Positions 20,687-29,600 of a stretch of DNA of 64,000 bases are shown here, piece after piece. The notes below the pieces were generated by a model, which saw nothing but the letters and a program-made list of their open reading frames with translations, was not told the origin of the DNA and ran no database searches. Within the stretch, counting starts at the first letter, position 1. The number at the start of each line of letters is the position of its first letter. Both the position numbers and the translations under genes were made by a program. Origin of the DNA: Stutzerimonas stutzeri (GTDB lineage Bacteria; Pseudomonadota; Gammaproteobacteria; Pseudomonadales; Pseudomonadaceae); NCBI RefSeq assembly GCF_002890895.1, contig NZ_POUL01000003.1:248001-312000 (forward strand). The letters run 5' to 3'.

Positions 20687-21379
20687 ATGACTGCCCAATC
20701 CGCTTTTGTGCTGCACAGCCGGCCCTATCGTGAAAGCAGCGCGCTTGTGGATTTCTTCACGCCCGAAGGGCGGCTACGAGCAGTGTTGCGCGGTGCGCGC
20801 GGCAAGGCGGGCACGTTGGCGCGTCCCTTCGTGCCACTCGAGGTCGAGTTTCGTGGTCGCGGGGATCTGAAAAGCGTCGGACGGCTAGACAGTGCTGGCC
20901 TGGCGTACTGGCTCGATGGCAACGCGCTATTCAGTGGCATGTACCTGAACGAATTGCTGATCCGGTTGCTGCCGGCCGAAGATGCTCATCCCGCCATGTT
21001 CGATCACTACGCTGCAACTCTACCAGCGCTGGCGGCTAAACGACCGCTGGAGCCGATTCTCCGTTCGTTTGAATGGCGCCTGCTAACCGAGCTTGGTTAT
21101 GGCTTTGCCCTGGACCGGGATGTGGCTGACCAGCCCATCGCTGGCGATGGGCTATATCGTTTGCTGCCCGAGACCGGGCTCGAGCCGGTCGGGCATTTTC
21201 AGCCGGGTCTGTTCAATGGCGCGGAACTCCTGGCCATGGCAGAGGCCGATTGGAGTGTGCCGGGGGCTTTGGCCGCCGCAAAGAGACTCATGCGTCAGGC
21301 GTTGGCGCCGCATCTGGGCGGTCGACCATTGGTTAGCCGCGAACTGTTCATGAACATCAAGGAGGTCCCGCGTGACTGA
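20687..21379 (+). CDS. recO: DNA repair protein RecO
   Basis: RecFOR pathway mediator that loads RecA onto SSB-coated DNA. 230 residues: N-terminal OB fold ([20 protein letters not shown], then [15 protein letters not shown]), then a helical domain. The zinc-finger cysteines of some RecO proteins are absent, as usual in pseudomonads. It overlaps pdxJ by eight bases. Confidence 0.94.
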   Translation: MTAQSAFVLHSRPYRESSALVDFFTPEGRLRAVLRGARGKAGTLARPFVPLEVEFRGRGDLKSVGRLDSAGLAYWLDGNALFSGMYLNELLIRLLPAEDAHPAMFDHYAATLPALAAKRPLEPILRSFEWRLLTELGYGFALDRDVADQPIAGDGLYRLLPETGLEPVGHFQPGLFNGAELLAMAEADWSVPGALAAAKRLMRQALAPHLGGRPLVSRELFMNIKEVPRD

Positions 21380-22118
21380 AGCGAATCGAATCCTGCTCGG
21401 CGTTAATGTTGATCATGTCGCCACCCTGCGACAGGCGCGTGGTACCCGCTACCCGGACCCCGTCAAGGCTGCGCTGGATGCCGAGGAGGCCGGGGCCGAC
21501 GGCATTACGGTACACCTGCGCGAGGATCGTCGGCACATCCAGGAGCGAGACGTGCTGATGATGAAGGATGCGCTGCAGACGCGGATGAACTTCGAGATGG
21601 GTGTCACCGAAGCGATGCTGGCATTTGCCGAGCAATTGCGGCCCGAACACGTTTGCCTGGTGCCTGAAACACGCCAGGAGCTCACCACTGAGGGCGGCCT
21701 GGATGTCGCGGGCCAGGAAGCTCGGATTCGAGAAGCGGTCAACCGCCTGGCTGCTTGCGGTGCTGAGGTGTCGCTATTCATTGACGCCGATCCGCGGCAG
21801 ATTGAAGCGGCTGCTCGTGTGGGCGCGCCGGCGATCGAGCTGCACACCGGCCGTTACGCCGATGCGCATGGCGTGGCCGAGCGGGCCTGCGAGCTTGCCC
21901 GCATTCGCGACGGTGTCGAGTCCGGCTTGAGCCATGGGCTGATCGTCAATGCTGGCCATGGTCTGCACTACCACAACGCGGAAGCGATCGCCGCGATTCG
22001 TGGCGTCAACGAGCTGAACATTGGCCACGCGATAGTTGCTCATGCCTTATTCGTCGGGTTCAAGCAGGCTGTTAAGGAAATGAAGCACCTGATCCTCACC
22101 GCCGCAGCTCGCGGCTGA
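21372..22118 (+). CDS. pdxJ: Pyridoxine 5-phosphate synthase
   Basis: TIM-barrel enzyme condensing aminoacetone phosphate derivative and deoxyxylulose 5-phosphate to pyridoxine phosphate. 248 residues with [46 protein letters not shown] and [10 protein letters not shown]. Last gene of the rnc-era-recO-pdxJ run. The acpS gene that follows pdxJ in many other proteobacteria is not here. Confidence 0.96.
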   Translation: MTEANRILLGVNVDHVATLRQARGTRYPDPVKAALDAEEAGADGITVHLREDRRHIQERDVLMMKDALQTRMNFEMGVTEAMLAFAEQLRPEHVCLVPETRQELTTEGGLDVAGQEARIREAVNRLAACGAEVSLFIDADPRQIEAAARVGAPAIELHTGRYADAHGVAERACELARIRDGVESGLSHGLIVNAGHGLHYHNAEAIAAIRGVNELNIGHAIVAHALFVGFKQAVKEMKHLILTAAARG

Positions 22119-22150
22119 CAACGCTAGGTGGCCCGCATAAGGCGGGTCAC

Positions 22151-22357
22151 CTAGCGTTTGAACAGGTTTACCAGTACGGTCAGCGCAACGCTCAGCACAA
22201 TCATCGACGTGATCGGAATGTACGTCTTGCTGCGTTCTGATTCGAGGCGAATGTCGCCGGGCAGCTTGCCGAACCAGCTCAGCAGTCCGGGCGCGTAGTG
22301 AAGGGCAACGCCGAGCAACAGCAACACGACGCCTGCGCCGATCAACCATTTAGCCAT
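22151..22357 (-). CDS. DUF2905 small membrane protein
   Basis: 68 residues with two membrane helices (about 2-22 and 45-64) separated by the conserved LPGDIRLESERSKTYIPITS, typical of DUF2905. Function unknown. The start at 22357 is preceded on its own strand by GGAGCGGAA and a run of nine G. It lies downstream of the LysR gene in the same direction and convergent with pdxJ. Confidence 0.88.
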   Translation of the reverse strand: MAKWLIGAGVVLLLLGVALHYAPGLLSWFGKLPGDIRLESERSKTYIPITSMIVLSVALTVLVNLFKR

Positions 22358-22364
22358 TTCCGCT

Positions 22365-22373
22365 CCCCCCCCC
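22365..22373. repeat. Nine-base C/G homopolymer in front of the DUF2905 gene
   Basis: Nine consecutive C on the plus strand (G on the gene strand), seven bases before the start codon and merging with the ribosome-binding site. Such a tract can vary in length by slippage. Confidence 0.7.
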
Positions 22374-22397
22374 GCGCGTATTCGCTTGAGCTGCTCA

Positions 22398-23297
22398 TCA
22401 GTGGTACGCCGCAAAGGCCGCCACTACCTGCTGCGACAGCACTTTCACCGGCTCGCTGCATTTTGCCGCGCTTAGCAACTTGATCTGGTACTCACCGAGT
22501 GTTGGCAGGTCGGCGTCTTCGTCCAGCCGTCTGAGCGGTGGCCTGACCAGGCTCAGCGGGTAGGGCGCAACTGCGAGATCGGCAATCATGGCAGCCTCCT
22601 GTCCAGCGCATTGCTCGCTGGAATAGGCGATGCGGTAGCTGCGACCGACACGGTCAAGTGCATCCAGAGCCTGGCGGCGCCAGGCACATTCTGCACTGGC
22701 CAGCGCCAGCGGCAACGGGTTGCGCCTCATCGCGACGCCACCCACCCGACCGGCCCAGACCAGTGGCTCACGGTGGACGACCTCGCCGCGGGTGTCGTCC
22801 TGACCAAGATTGCCAACGCTGATCAAGGCGACGTCCAGTTCACCTGCATCGATTCGCTGGATCATGTCGACGCTACGCCCTACCGACACATTCACCTCGA
22901 TGCCGGGATGCGTTCGTGCAAAGAGCGACAATAGTCCCGGCAGGATATGTGTGCCGATGTCGGCTGGCGCGCCGAAGCGCACCTGGCCACTCAGGCTCGG
23001 CTTGATGAAAGCGCCCACGGCTTCTTCGTTTAGCTTGAGCAGGCGCCGAGCGTAACTGAGGAGTCGCTCGCCCTCAGCGGTCAGTGCGACGCGCCGGGCC
23101 TCTCGGCTGAACAAGGCGCAGCCCAGGGTGTTTTCCAGGCGTTTGATCTGCATGCTGACGGCGGACGTGGTGCGGAAAATCTGCGCGGCGGTGCGGGTAA
23201 AGCTGCCGCTTTCTGCAATGGATACGAACGTGCGCAGCACATCGATCTCGAGTAAAGGCATGGCGGATTGCGGCGGTCGTTCAGGCATCCCGGACAT
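22398..23297 (-). CDS. LysR-family transcriptional regulator
   Basis: 299 residues. N-terminal winged HTH (FVSIAESGSFTRTAAQIF, then TTSAVSMQIKRLENTLG), then the LysR effector-binding domain. Effector and target are unknown. It is transcribed away from the DUF1127 gene, with 147 bp between the two starts holding a perfect 12-bp palindrome, so it may control that gene. The first ATG (23297) is used; ATGs at 23288 and 23261 are alternatives. Confidence 0.9.
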   Translation of the reverse strand: MSGMPERPPQSAMPLLEIDVLRTFVSIAESGSFTRTAAQIFRTTSAVSMQIKRLENTLGCALFSREARRVALTAEGERLLSYARRLLKLNEEAVGAFIKPSLSGQVRFGAPADIGTHILPGLLSLFARTHPGIEVNVSVGRSVDMIQRIDAGELDVALISVGNLGQDDTRGEVVHREPLVWAGRVGGVAMRRNPLPLALASAECAWRRQALDALDRVGRSYRIAYSSEQCAGQEAAMIADLAVAPYPLSLVRPPLRRLDEDADLPTLGEYQIKLLSAAKCSEPVKVLSQQVVAAFAAYH

Positions 23298-23409
23298 TGG
23301 TCAACCCTTCAATATTTCTTAAATGACGGTTCTATTCTAGTCGATTGTTTGAAGTGTCAACGAGGCTCAGTCTGGTTCTGTCGACATCAAGTCGTCGGCA
23401 GGCAACGGG

Positions 23410-23421
23410 TGCATTAATGCA
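23410..23421. promoter_or_regulatory. Perfect 12-bp palindrome TGCATTAATGCA in the LysR/DUF1127 intergenic region
   Basis: Centre of an almost symmetric 19-bp stretch 24-35 bases before the DUF1127 start. Possible operator; LysR-type sites often contain a T-N11-A core, which fits only loosely. Binding protein unknown. Confidence 0.4.
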
Positions 23422-23444
23422 TCCCTTCTAGGCAGGAGCGTCTG

Positions 23445-23729
23445 ATGAACTGTACAGAAGAGCAGTTGAAGCGTGATCGATCAGCGGGAATACAAGAGCC
23501 GTCCATTCCTAACGTGTATCTACCCGCGATGTGGCCGGTGGAGATGCACGCGTTAGCGCTCGACTGGTTCAAGGCATGGCGTAAGCGCCGCTTGTATCGG
23601 CGTCTGCTTCGCCTCAGCGACAGGCAGCTGCGCTTGCGTGACCTCAGCCGCCCCCTTCTGCTGGCGAAGGCTTCGACGCCGTTGCGGCAGATCGTGCAAG
23701 AACAGCGAAACGGGCGGGCTCGGCGTTAA
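23445..23729 (+). CDS. DUF1127-like small protein
   Basis: 94 residues. The C-terminal half carries a DUF1127-like Arg-rich helix pair ([20 protein letters not shown] then LRDLSRPLL), the motif of small basic proteins tied to RNA binding and phosphate or carbon stress in other bacteria. Start ATG with GGCAGGAG. Its end overlaps the convergent cmoB stop by four bases. Confidence 0.72.
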   Translation: MNCTEEQLKRDRSAGIQEPSIPNVYLPAMWPVEMHALALDWFKAWRKRRLYRRLLRLSDRQLRLRDLSRPLLLAKASTPLRQIVQEQRNGRARR

Positions 23730-24688
23730 GGCTTACGGGCGATCATCACGGCGCGCATCGGTGCGGGAAGACCTTCGATGGTCTTGCTGTGATCCTGCGG
23801 GTCGAGGAACTCGGGGAGCGACTGATAGCGCATCCAGTCGGTGCTGCGCTGCTCCTCGACGCTGGTGATACTGACGTCGACGCAGCGTACATCGACGAAT
23901 CCGGCGCGGCGCAGCCAGCACTCAAGTGCGGCTAACGATGGTAGGAACCAGACGTTGCGCATCTGTGCGTAGCGGTCTTCAGGAACCAGCGCAGTGTGCT
24001 CGTTTCCGTCAACCACCAGGGTTTCCAGCACCAGTTCGCCACCCTTGATCAGGCAGTCTTTCAGGTCCAGCAGATGATCGACAGGCGAGCGCCGATGGTA
24101 GAGCACGCCCATGGAGAACACGGTTTCGAAGCCTTCGAGCTTGCTCGGCAGCTCCTCCAGCGCCATCGGCAAATGCCAGACCGGCAGGGAATCGAGGTAG
24201 CGCTTCATGGCGTGGAACTGGCAGAAGAACAGCCAGTTCGGATCGATACCGACAACCGAGTCGGCGCCCGCACCGAGCATGCGCCACATGTAATAGCCGT
24301 TACCGCAGCCGACATCGAGGATGCGCTTGCCGGTCAGGTTCAGATGTGGGGAGACGCGGTCCCACTTCCAGTCCGAGCGCCATTCGGTGTCGACATGCAC
24401 GCCGAACACATCGAAGGGCCCTTTACGCCAGGGCGACAGGCCGAACAGGGCATCGTGTGTGATTGCGCGTGTGGCCTCGTCGCAGTCGGACTCCAGCCGG
24501 AAGGCCTCACGTAGCTCCACCCCACTAGGCTGGATATCAGGCAGTGCTTCGACGGCACGTCGCCAGCGCGGCAAGTCGCCGTGGCCAATGGCGAGTTTGG
24601 CGTCGAGTTGCGCTTGCAGGCCGTTGGCCCAGGCCGCCAGCGGGGTGCCGGCCAGGCGCCAGGCGAGGGGAGTCAGGTCGAGATTCAT
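23726..24688 (-). CDS. cmoB: tRNA 5-methoxyuridine(34)/uridine 5-oxyacetic acid(34) synthase CmoB
   Basis: Transfers a carboxymethyl group from carboxy-SAM to 5-hydroxyuridine-34 of tRNA. 320 residues. SAM-type methyltransferase fold with [20 protein letters not shown], the [13 protein letters not shown] strand, and [17 protein letters not shown]. Start at 24688 overlaps the cmoA stop (ATGA), consistent with an operon in which CmoA supplies the cofactor. Confidence 0.95.
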   Translation of the reverse strand: MNLDLTPLAWRLAGTPLAAWANGLQAQLDAKLAIGHGDLPRWRRAVEALPDIQPSGVELREAFRLESDCDEATRAITHDALFGLSPWRKGPFDVFGVHVDTEWRSDWKWDRVSPHLNLTGKRILDVGCGNGYYMWRMLGAGADSVVGIDPNWLFFCQFHAMKRYLDSLPVWHLPMALEELPSKLEGFETVFSMGVLYHRRSPVDHLLDLKDCLIKGGELVLETLVVDGNEHTALVPEDRYAQMRNVWFLPSLAALECWLRRAGFVDVRCVDVSITSVEEQRSTDWMRYQSLPEFLDPQDHSKTIEGLPAPMRAVMIARKP

Positions 24689-25428
24689 GGCAGGGCAATC
24701 AGGGAGGCAAAATTCAGGCATTGGAACCAGGGCACAACTTTGGAAAAACCGGCGTCCAGCAATCGCTGGCGATGGGTTTCCAGGCTGTCGGGTTTCATCA
24801 CGTTCTCGATGGCGCTGCGTTTCTGCGCAATTTCCAGCTCGCTGTAGCCATTGGCACGCTTGAAGGCGATATGCAGCTCCGTCAGCAGATCCTGTTCTTG
24901 GTCGTCTTCGAAACGCAGCTTTTCCGAGAGGATCAGCGCGCCGCCCGGCACCAGCGCCTGGCGAATGGCGCTGAGCAGCTCAGGCCGCTGTTCAGGCGGG
25001 ATGAACTGCAGGGTGAAGTTGAGGGCGACCAGCGAGGCCGGCTGGAACTGGAGAGCGAGCACGTCGGCTTCGATCACTTCAACCGGGAGCAGCTCCTGGA
25101 ACATCGAATCCTGCCCGTGCAGATACTCACGGCAGCGCTCTACCATCGCTGCAGAGTTATCAACGGCAATTACATGACAGTTATCGGTCTTGACGTGCCG
25201 ACGCAGCGCTTGTGTCACCGCACCCAGCGAGCAACCGAGGTCATACAGGCAGGTGTTCGGCTGGGCGAATTGCGCCGCCAGCACGCCGATGTTCTCGACG
25301 ATGGTGGGGTAGCCCGGCACCGAGCGCTTGATCATGTCGGGAAACACCCGGACCACGTCTTCGTTGAAGACGAAGTCCTGGGGTTGGGCAAGGGGCTGGG
25401 CGAACAGGCGATCGGGTTCGTGGCTCAC
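24685..25428 (-). CDS. cmoA: Carboxy-S-adenosyl-L-methionine synthase CmoA
   Basis: Makes carboxy-SAM from SAM and prephenate for tRNA wobble modification by CmoB. 247 residues with the family start [20 protein letters not shown], the SAM-binding [18 protein letters not shown], and [14 protein letters not shown]. It precedes cmoB with a four-base overlap. Confidence 0.96.
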   Translation of the reverse strand: MSHEPDRLFAQPLAQPQDFVFNEDVVRVFPDMIKRSVPGYPTIVENIGVLAAQFAQPNTCLYDLGCSLGAVTQALRRHVKTDNCHVIAVDNSAAMVERCREYLHGQDSMFQELLPVEVIEADVLALQFQPASLVALNFTLQFIPPEQRPELLSAIRQALVPGGALILSEKLRFEDDQEQDLLTELHIAFKRANGYSELEIAQKRSAIENVMKPDSLETHRQRLLDAGFSKVVPWFQCLNFASLIALP

Positions 25429-25524
25429 GGCGGCGTCTGGGCAGGCTGAAAAACAGGGGCGGCATTGTAGCGGAAAGCCGCGCCGATGGCCGTGCCCGAG
25501 TGGACGGCCGGTGCCCGTTCCCGG

Positions 25525-25917
25525 CTATTCCACTTCGATTCGGCAGTCGAACAGGCCGGCCGGTTCGGCGTCGGCTTCCCAGGGTCGCTGATAGGTGAGG
25601 TAGAGGCGGCCACTGCCGGCCTCGGCTGCCTCGAAGCGCCAGGTAGACAGACCATCGCCACCAATGACGTCGCTTTCAGGCGAGCTGAACACTTCCGGGC
25701 CGAGGCTTTTCAGTTGTTCGCTCGAAACCTCGCGCAGGTTCCAGCGATAACCCGTGGCGGGATTGCTTGGCAGGCTCAGGATCAGCATCTGGCCGGGCTG
25801 CAAGGTCAGAGGACAGTCAGCATCATCGCTCAGCGCGATACTGCTGGACGGGCCACTGGCGCAGCCGGCAAGCAGGAGCAAAGGGGCGAACGACGACAGC
25901 AGGCGGGTTACGGGCAT
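25525..25917 (-). CDS. icp: Chagasin-type (I42) cysteine protease inhibitor, lipoprotein
   Basis: 130-residue inhibitor of papain-family cysteine proteases. A lipoprotein signal ends LLLLAGC (Cys19). The three chagasin loops are visible: NPATGYRW, GGDGLSTWRFEA and YQRPWE. The P. aeruginosa homologue (PA0778, as I recall) lies in the same place next to the asrA protease gene. Start ATG 25917 preferred over a TTG at 25932. Confidence 0.88.
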   Translation of the reverse strand: MPVTRLLSSFAPLLLLAGCASGPSSSIALSDDADCPLTLQPGQMLILSLPSNPATGYRWNLREVSSEQLKSLGPEVFSSPESDVIGGDGLSTWRFEAAEAGSGRLYLTYQRPWEADAEPAGLFDCRIEVE

Positions 25918-26059
25918 AGGCGACCGACTCAAACAAGGGAAAGGAAACGCTCGGGCGTCGGTTGAACCATAAGACCCGCAGACGCGCGCGTAAAGCCATC
26001 TCTGCTGGCAGCGGATCCGGGCAGAGGGGCCGTGGCGCAGGGTTCACGGCCCCGCTTTG

Positions 26060-28441
26060 TCAGAACAGGACCTTGACCACGTCGCTGAAGCGCTTGGCGA
26101 AATGCATCGTCAGCCCTTCCTTGAGGTAATCCGGCAGTTCTTCGAAGTCACCCCGGTTCAGCTCGGGAATGATCAGCTCGTAGAGCTTCAAGCGCCGCGC
26201 GGCGATTACTTTTTCCCGCAACCCGCCGATGGGCAGAACCAGCCCGGTCAGGGTCAGCTCACCGGTCATGGCCACGCCTTTCTTGGGCGCCTGGTTGCGT
26301 GCCAGCGAGAGCAGGGCGCTGGCCATGCTGATGCCGGCGCTGGGACCGTCCTTAGGCGTGGCGCCTTCAGGCACGTGCATGTGCACAAAGGCCTGGTCGA
26401 AGAATTTCGGGTCGCCCTTGAACTCCTTCAGGTGGGAGTTCACGTAGCTGAAGGCGATTTCGGCCGACTCTTTCATCACATCGCCGAGCTTGCCGGTGAG
26501 CTTGAAACCACGGTTGAGCGTATGGATCCTCGTCGCCTCGATGGGCAGCGTGGCGCCTCCCATGCTGTTCCAGGCCAGACCGGTGACCACGCCAACCCCG
26601 GTGAGCAACTGCTCGGGATGCCAGAACGGCATGCCCAGGTAGCTTTCGATATCTTTCGGGCCAATCTTGATCTTGCTCTCGGGCTCGTCGAGCAGCTTGA
26701 CCACCGCCTTGCGCACCACTTTGCCGAGTTGCTTATCCAGCTGGCGTACACCCGCTTCTCGTGCATAGCCTTCGATCAGACTGCGCAACGCGCTGTCGCT
26801 GATCGCCAGACGAGCCTTGGGCACGCCGGCACGCTCCAACTGTCGCGGCCAGAGATGACGCTTGGCGATGGCCAGCTTTTCCTCGGTGATGTAGCCGGAC
26901 AGCCGGATGATTTCCATGCGGTCGAGCAGTGGGCCGGGGATCGAGTAAAGGCTGTTGGCGGTGCAGACGAACAGCACCTTGGACAGGTCCACGCGCAGGT
27001 CGAGGTAATGGTCGAGAAAGCCGACGTTCTGCTCGGGGTCGAGGGTCTCCAGCAGCGCCGACGCCGGGTCGCCCTGATGGCTGTTGCCGAGCTTGTCGAC
27101 CTCGTCGAGCATGATCACCGGATTCATCACCTCGACTTCTTTCAATGCCTGGACCAGCTTGCCGGGCAAGGCGCCGATGTAAGTGCGTCGATGGCCTTTG
27201 ATCTCGGCCTCGTCACGCATGCCGCCGACGCTGAAGCGATAGAAGCGGCGCCCGAGTGACTCGGCGATGGACTTGCCGATGCTGGTTTTGCCCACGCCGG
27301 GCGGGCCCACCAGCAGCACGATGGAGCCGGAAATTTCGCCACGGAAGGCGCCGACGGCGAGAAACTCGATGATCCGGCTCTTGATGTCGTCGAGCCCGGC
27401 GTGGTGAGCATTGAGCACCTTGCGCGCATGTTCGAGGTCCAGCTTGTCCTCGCTGTACAGGCCCCAGGGCATGGAGGTGGCCCAGTCCAGATAGTTTCGG
27501 GTGACGGCGTATTCCGGGGATCCGGTCTCCAGCACTGATAGCTTTTGCAATTCGTCGTCGATGCGTTTCTGTGCCGCGGGTGGCACGACCTTGCCCTCCA
27601 GTCGCGAGCGAAATTCATCGGCGTCGGCGCTGCGGTCATCCTTGGTGATGCCGAGTTCCTGCTGGATGATCCTTAGCTGTTCCTTAAGGAAGAACTCGCG
27701 CTGGCGTTCGCCGATCTTGCGGTTCACTTCGCCGGTCAGCTCCTTCTGCAACTTGGCGACCTCGACCTCCTTGCGCAGCAGCGGGAGGACCTTTTCCATG
27801 CGCTTGAGTACCGGCACGGTGTCGAGCACTTCCTGCAGTTCCGGGCCTGGCGCAGTGGTCAGCGCGGCGGCGAAATCGGTCAGGGGCGAGGGCGCGTTCG
27901 GGCTGAAACGGTTGAGGTAGTTCTTCAACTCTTCGCTATACAGCGGGTTGAGCGGCAGCAGCTCTTTGATCGCGTTGATCAGCGCCATGCCGTAGGCCTT
28001 CACCTCATCACGCGGGTCTTCGTCGCTTTGCGGGTAGTCCACTTCCACCAGATACGGCGGCTTGCGCCGCAGCCAGCCGCGGATTCGCACCCGCGCCAGA
28101 CCCTGGGCTACGAATTGCAGTTTGCCGCCTTCTTTCGATGCGTGATGCACGCGAACCATGGTGCCGTGCTCGGGCAGGCTGTCCGGGTCGAAGCTGGCAG
28201 CATCCTGCGCCGGCGAGTCCATAAAGAAGAGGGCCAGGCGCTGATGCGGCGTTTTGGAGACCAAGTCCAGGGTTTCGGCCCAAGGCTCTTCGTTGACAAT
28301 GACCGGCAGCACCTGGGCCGGGAAGAACGGCCGGTTGTGGATCGGGATGATGTACAGCTTGTCGGGCTGCTCCTGGTCCGGCAACACCAGCCCGGTAGAT
28401 GAATGGTCCTGCTCGAGGTCCTGATGGATGTCGTCGTTCAT
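26060..28441 (-). CDS. asrA: Lon-type ATP-dependent protease (AsrA-like)
   Basis: Cytoplasmic AAA+ serine protease. 793 residues: Lon N-domain (YIIPIHNRPFFPAQVLPVIV), central coiled coil, Walker A GPPGVGKTSIGKS near residue 380, Walker B VIMLDEVDK, and the proteolytic domain with the Ser701-Lys745 dyad (KDGPSAGISMASALL, REKVIAARR). Position beside icp and pruR-putA matches PA0779 asrA, a second, heat- and aminoglycoside-responsive Lon in P. aeruginosa, rather than the lon of the clpX cluster. A sigma-32-like promoter lies just upstream. Confidence 0.9.
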   Translation of the reverse strand: MNDDIHQDLEQDHSSTGLVLPDQEQPDKLYIIPIHNRPFFPAQVLPVIVNEEPWAETLDLVSKTPHQRLALFFMDSPAQDAASFDPDSLPEHGTMVRVHHASKEGGKLQFVAQGLARVRIRGWLRRKPPYLVEVDYPQSDEDPRDEVKAYGMALINAIKELLPLNPLYSEELKNYLNRFSPNAPSPLTDFAAALTTAPGPELQEVLDTVPVLKRMEKVLPLLRKEVEVAKLQKELTGEVNRKIGERQREFFLKEQLRIIQQELGITKDDRSADADEFRSRLEGKVVPPAAQKRIDDELQKLSVLETGSPEYAVTRNYLDWATSMPWGLYSEDKLDLEHARKVLNAHHAGLDDIKSRIIEFLAVGAFRGEISGSIVLLVGPPGVGKTSIGKSIAESLGRRFYRFSVGGMRDEAEIKGHRRTYIGALPGKLVQALKEVEVMNPVIMLDEVDKLGNSHQGDPASALLETLDPEQNVGFLDHYLDLRVDLSKVLFVCTANSLYSIPGPLLDRMEIIRLSGYITEEKLAIAKRHLWPRQLERAGVPKARLAISDSALRSLIEGYAREAGVRQLDKQLGKVVRKAVVKLLDEPESKIKIGPKDIESYLGMPFWHPEQLLTGVGVVTGLAWNSMGGATLPIEATRIHTLNRGFKLTGKLGDVMKESAEIAFSYVNSHLKEFKGDPKFFDQAFVHMHVPEGATPKDGPSAGISMASALLSLARNQAPKKGVAMTGELTLTGLVLPIGGLREKVIAARRLKLYELIIPELNRGDFEELPDYLKEGLTMHFAKRFSDVVKVLF

Positions 28442-28470
28442 GCGGCACCTGTGGCGAGTACGTGATCTTT

Positions 28471-28497
28471 AGATGGGTATCCGACAAATGATTTCAA
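28471..28497 (-). promoter_or_regulatory. Sigma-32 (RpoH) type heat-shock promoter for the Lon gene
   Basis: On the minus strand, TTGAAA (28497-28492), a 14-bp spacer and CCCATCT (28477-28471) end 30 bp before the Lon ATG. The -10 fits CCCATNT exactly and the -35 matches the TTGAAA part of the sigma-32 consensus. Confidence 0.7.
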
Positions 28498-28581
28498 TCC
28501 AATCCCGTCATCGACCGTTGGGGCTGGCTGTAAAAACGGGTTTGCCTCCGGTAGAGTGCGGCAATACGTCAGGTATCCCCC

Positions 28582-29337
28582 ATGCTCAACGCACGTCTGC
28601 TTCGCCTCGATGACCAGGCTCACGAACACGCTCACGACTACCACCAGTTGGTCATGTCGCTGTCGGGCTGCGCCGAATTTGAAGTGGACGGGACGGGTGG
28701 AGAGGTGTGCCGTATGCGTGCCTGCCTTGTGCCGGGATACGCCGAGCACGAGTTCGCCGGCAAGGGCGACAACCGCATGCTCATCATTGACCTCGATGAG
28801 AATGACCTGAGTGCCGACGACCCACGCCTGCTGGCGCAATTGTTCGAAACGCCGCGTTACCCCGCGCTCGACGCTGACTTTCACAACCTGTTGAACTATG
28901 CCGGTGCCGAACTGGCCCGTTACGGCAGTGACCCCTTGCTGGCGCGGGCGCTGGGTGGCGTGTTGTTGCGTGCGTTGCACCTGCGGGTGTTCGGGGAAGG
29001 CACGCGCCAGCCGACTGGTCCACTGGACGTAGCCCGGCTGGATGCACACATCGAAAGCAACCTTGCTCGACGGATTACCGTTGCCGAGCTGGCGCAGGTC
29101 GTCTGCCTGAGCCCCAGCCATTTTCACGCGCAATTCAAGGACAGCGTTGGCCTGACGCCGCATCAATACCTGCTCAAAAGCCGCCTCAACCGTGCCGCAC
29201 GGCTGCTACGCGAGAGTCCGCTGCCCTTGGTTCGGATTGCTGAGGAGTGCGGTTTTTCAAGCCAGAGTGCCTTGACGACGGCGACGCGCCGTTATCTGGG
29301 GCTGACGCCTAAAAAGCTGCGACACAGCGACGGCTAG
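28582..29337 (+). CDS. pruR: AraC-family regulator, PruR-like activator of proline catabolism
   Basis: 251 residues. N-terminal cupin-type sensing domain (HDYHQLVMSLSGCAEFEVDG, AEHEFAGKGDNRML) and C-terminal AraC/XylS double HTH (RITVAELAQVVCLSPSHFHA and LVRIAEECGFSSQSALTTA). It sits divergent from the Lon gene and directly upstream of putA, the position of PruR (PA0780) in P. aeruginosa. PutA here lacks the ribbon-helix-helix repressor domain of the E. coli protein, so a separate regulator is expected. A strong terminator follows. Confidence 0.85.
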   Translation: MLNARLLRLDDQAHEHAHDYHQLVMSLSGCAEFEVDGTGGEVCRMRACLVPGYAEHEFAGKGDNRMLIIDLDENDLSADDPRLLAQLFETPRYPALDADFHNLLNYAGAELARYGSDPLLARALGGVLLRALHLRVFGEGTRQPTGPLDVARLDAHIESNLARRITVAELAQVVCLSPSHFHAQFKDSVGLTPHQYLLKSRLNRAARLLRESPLPLVRIAEECGFSSQSALTTATRRYLGLTPKKLRHSDG

Positions 29338-29343
29338 AACGAT

Positions 29344-29369
29344 AAAACGCACCGCATCGGTGCGTTTTT
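29344..29369 (+). terminator. Rho-independent terminator after pruR
   Basis: Perfect stem AAAACGCACCG / CGGTGCGTTTT with a three-base loop, followed by T residues, seven bases after the pruR stop. Confidence 0.85.
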
Positions 29370-29600
29370 CATTTTTCAGCTAACTTTTTGCACCGCTCTA
29401 GTGAGCTTTTATGACCGTATTTCGACGGCCACGTAAAGCCGTAGGTTTTTGTAAAAGTTCAGTAGATATCTGCAACAACGCAAAACTCTCTCGCCGTAGA
29501 TTCCCCTACCCGTTTGGCGGCCACCGCTGCGCCATCATTGGTGTGGGCGACCCGCCGGGCCTGATTCATCACAACAACACTCCACGAGAGGAGCGGCGCG

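Noticed and set aside
26057-27259. 400-residue plus-strand frame opposite the Lon gene
   Set aside because: Antisense shadow of a fully conserved Lon protease.
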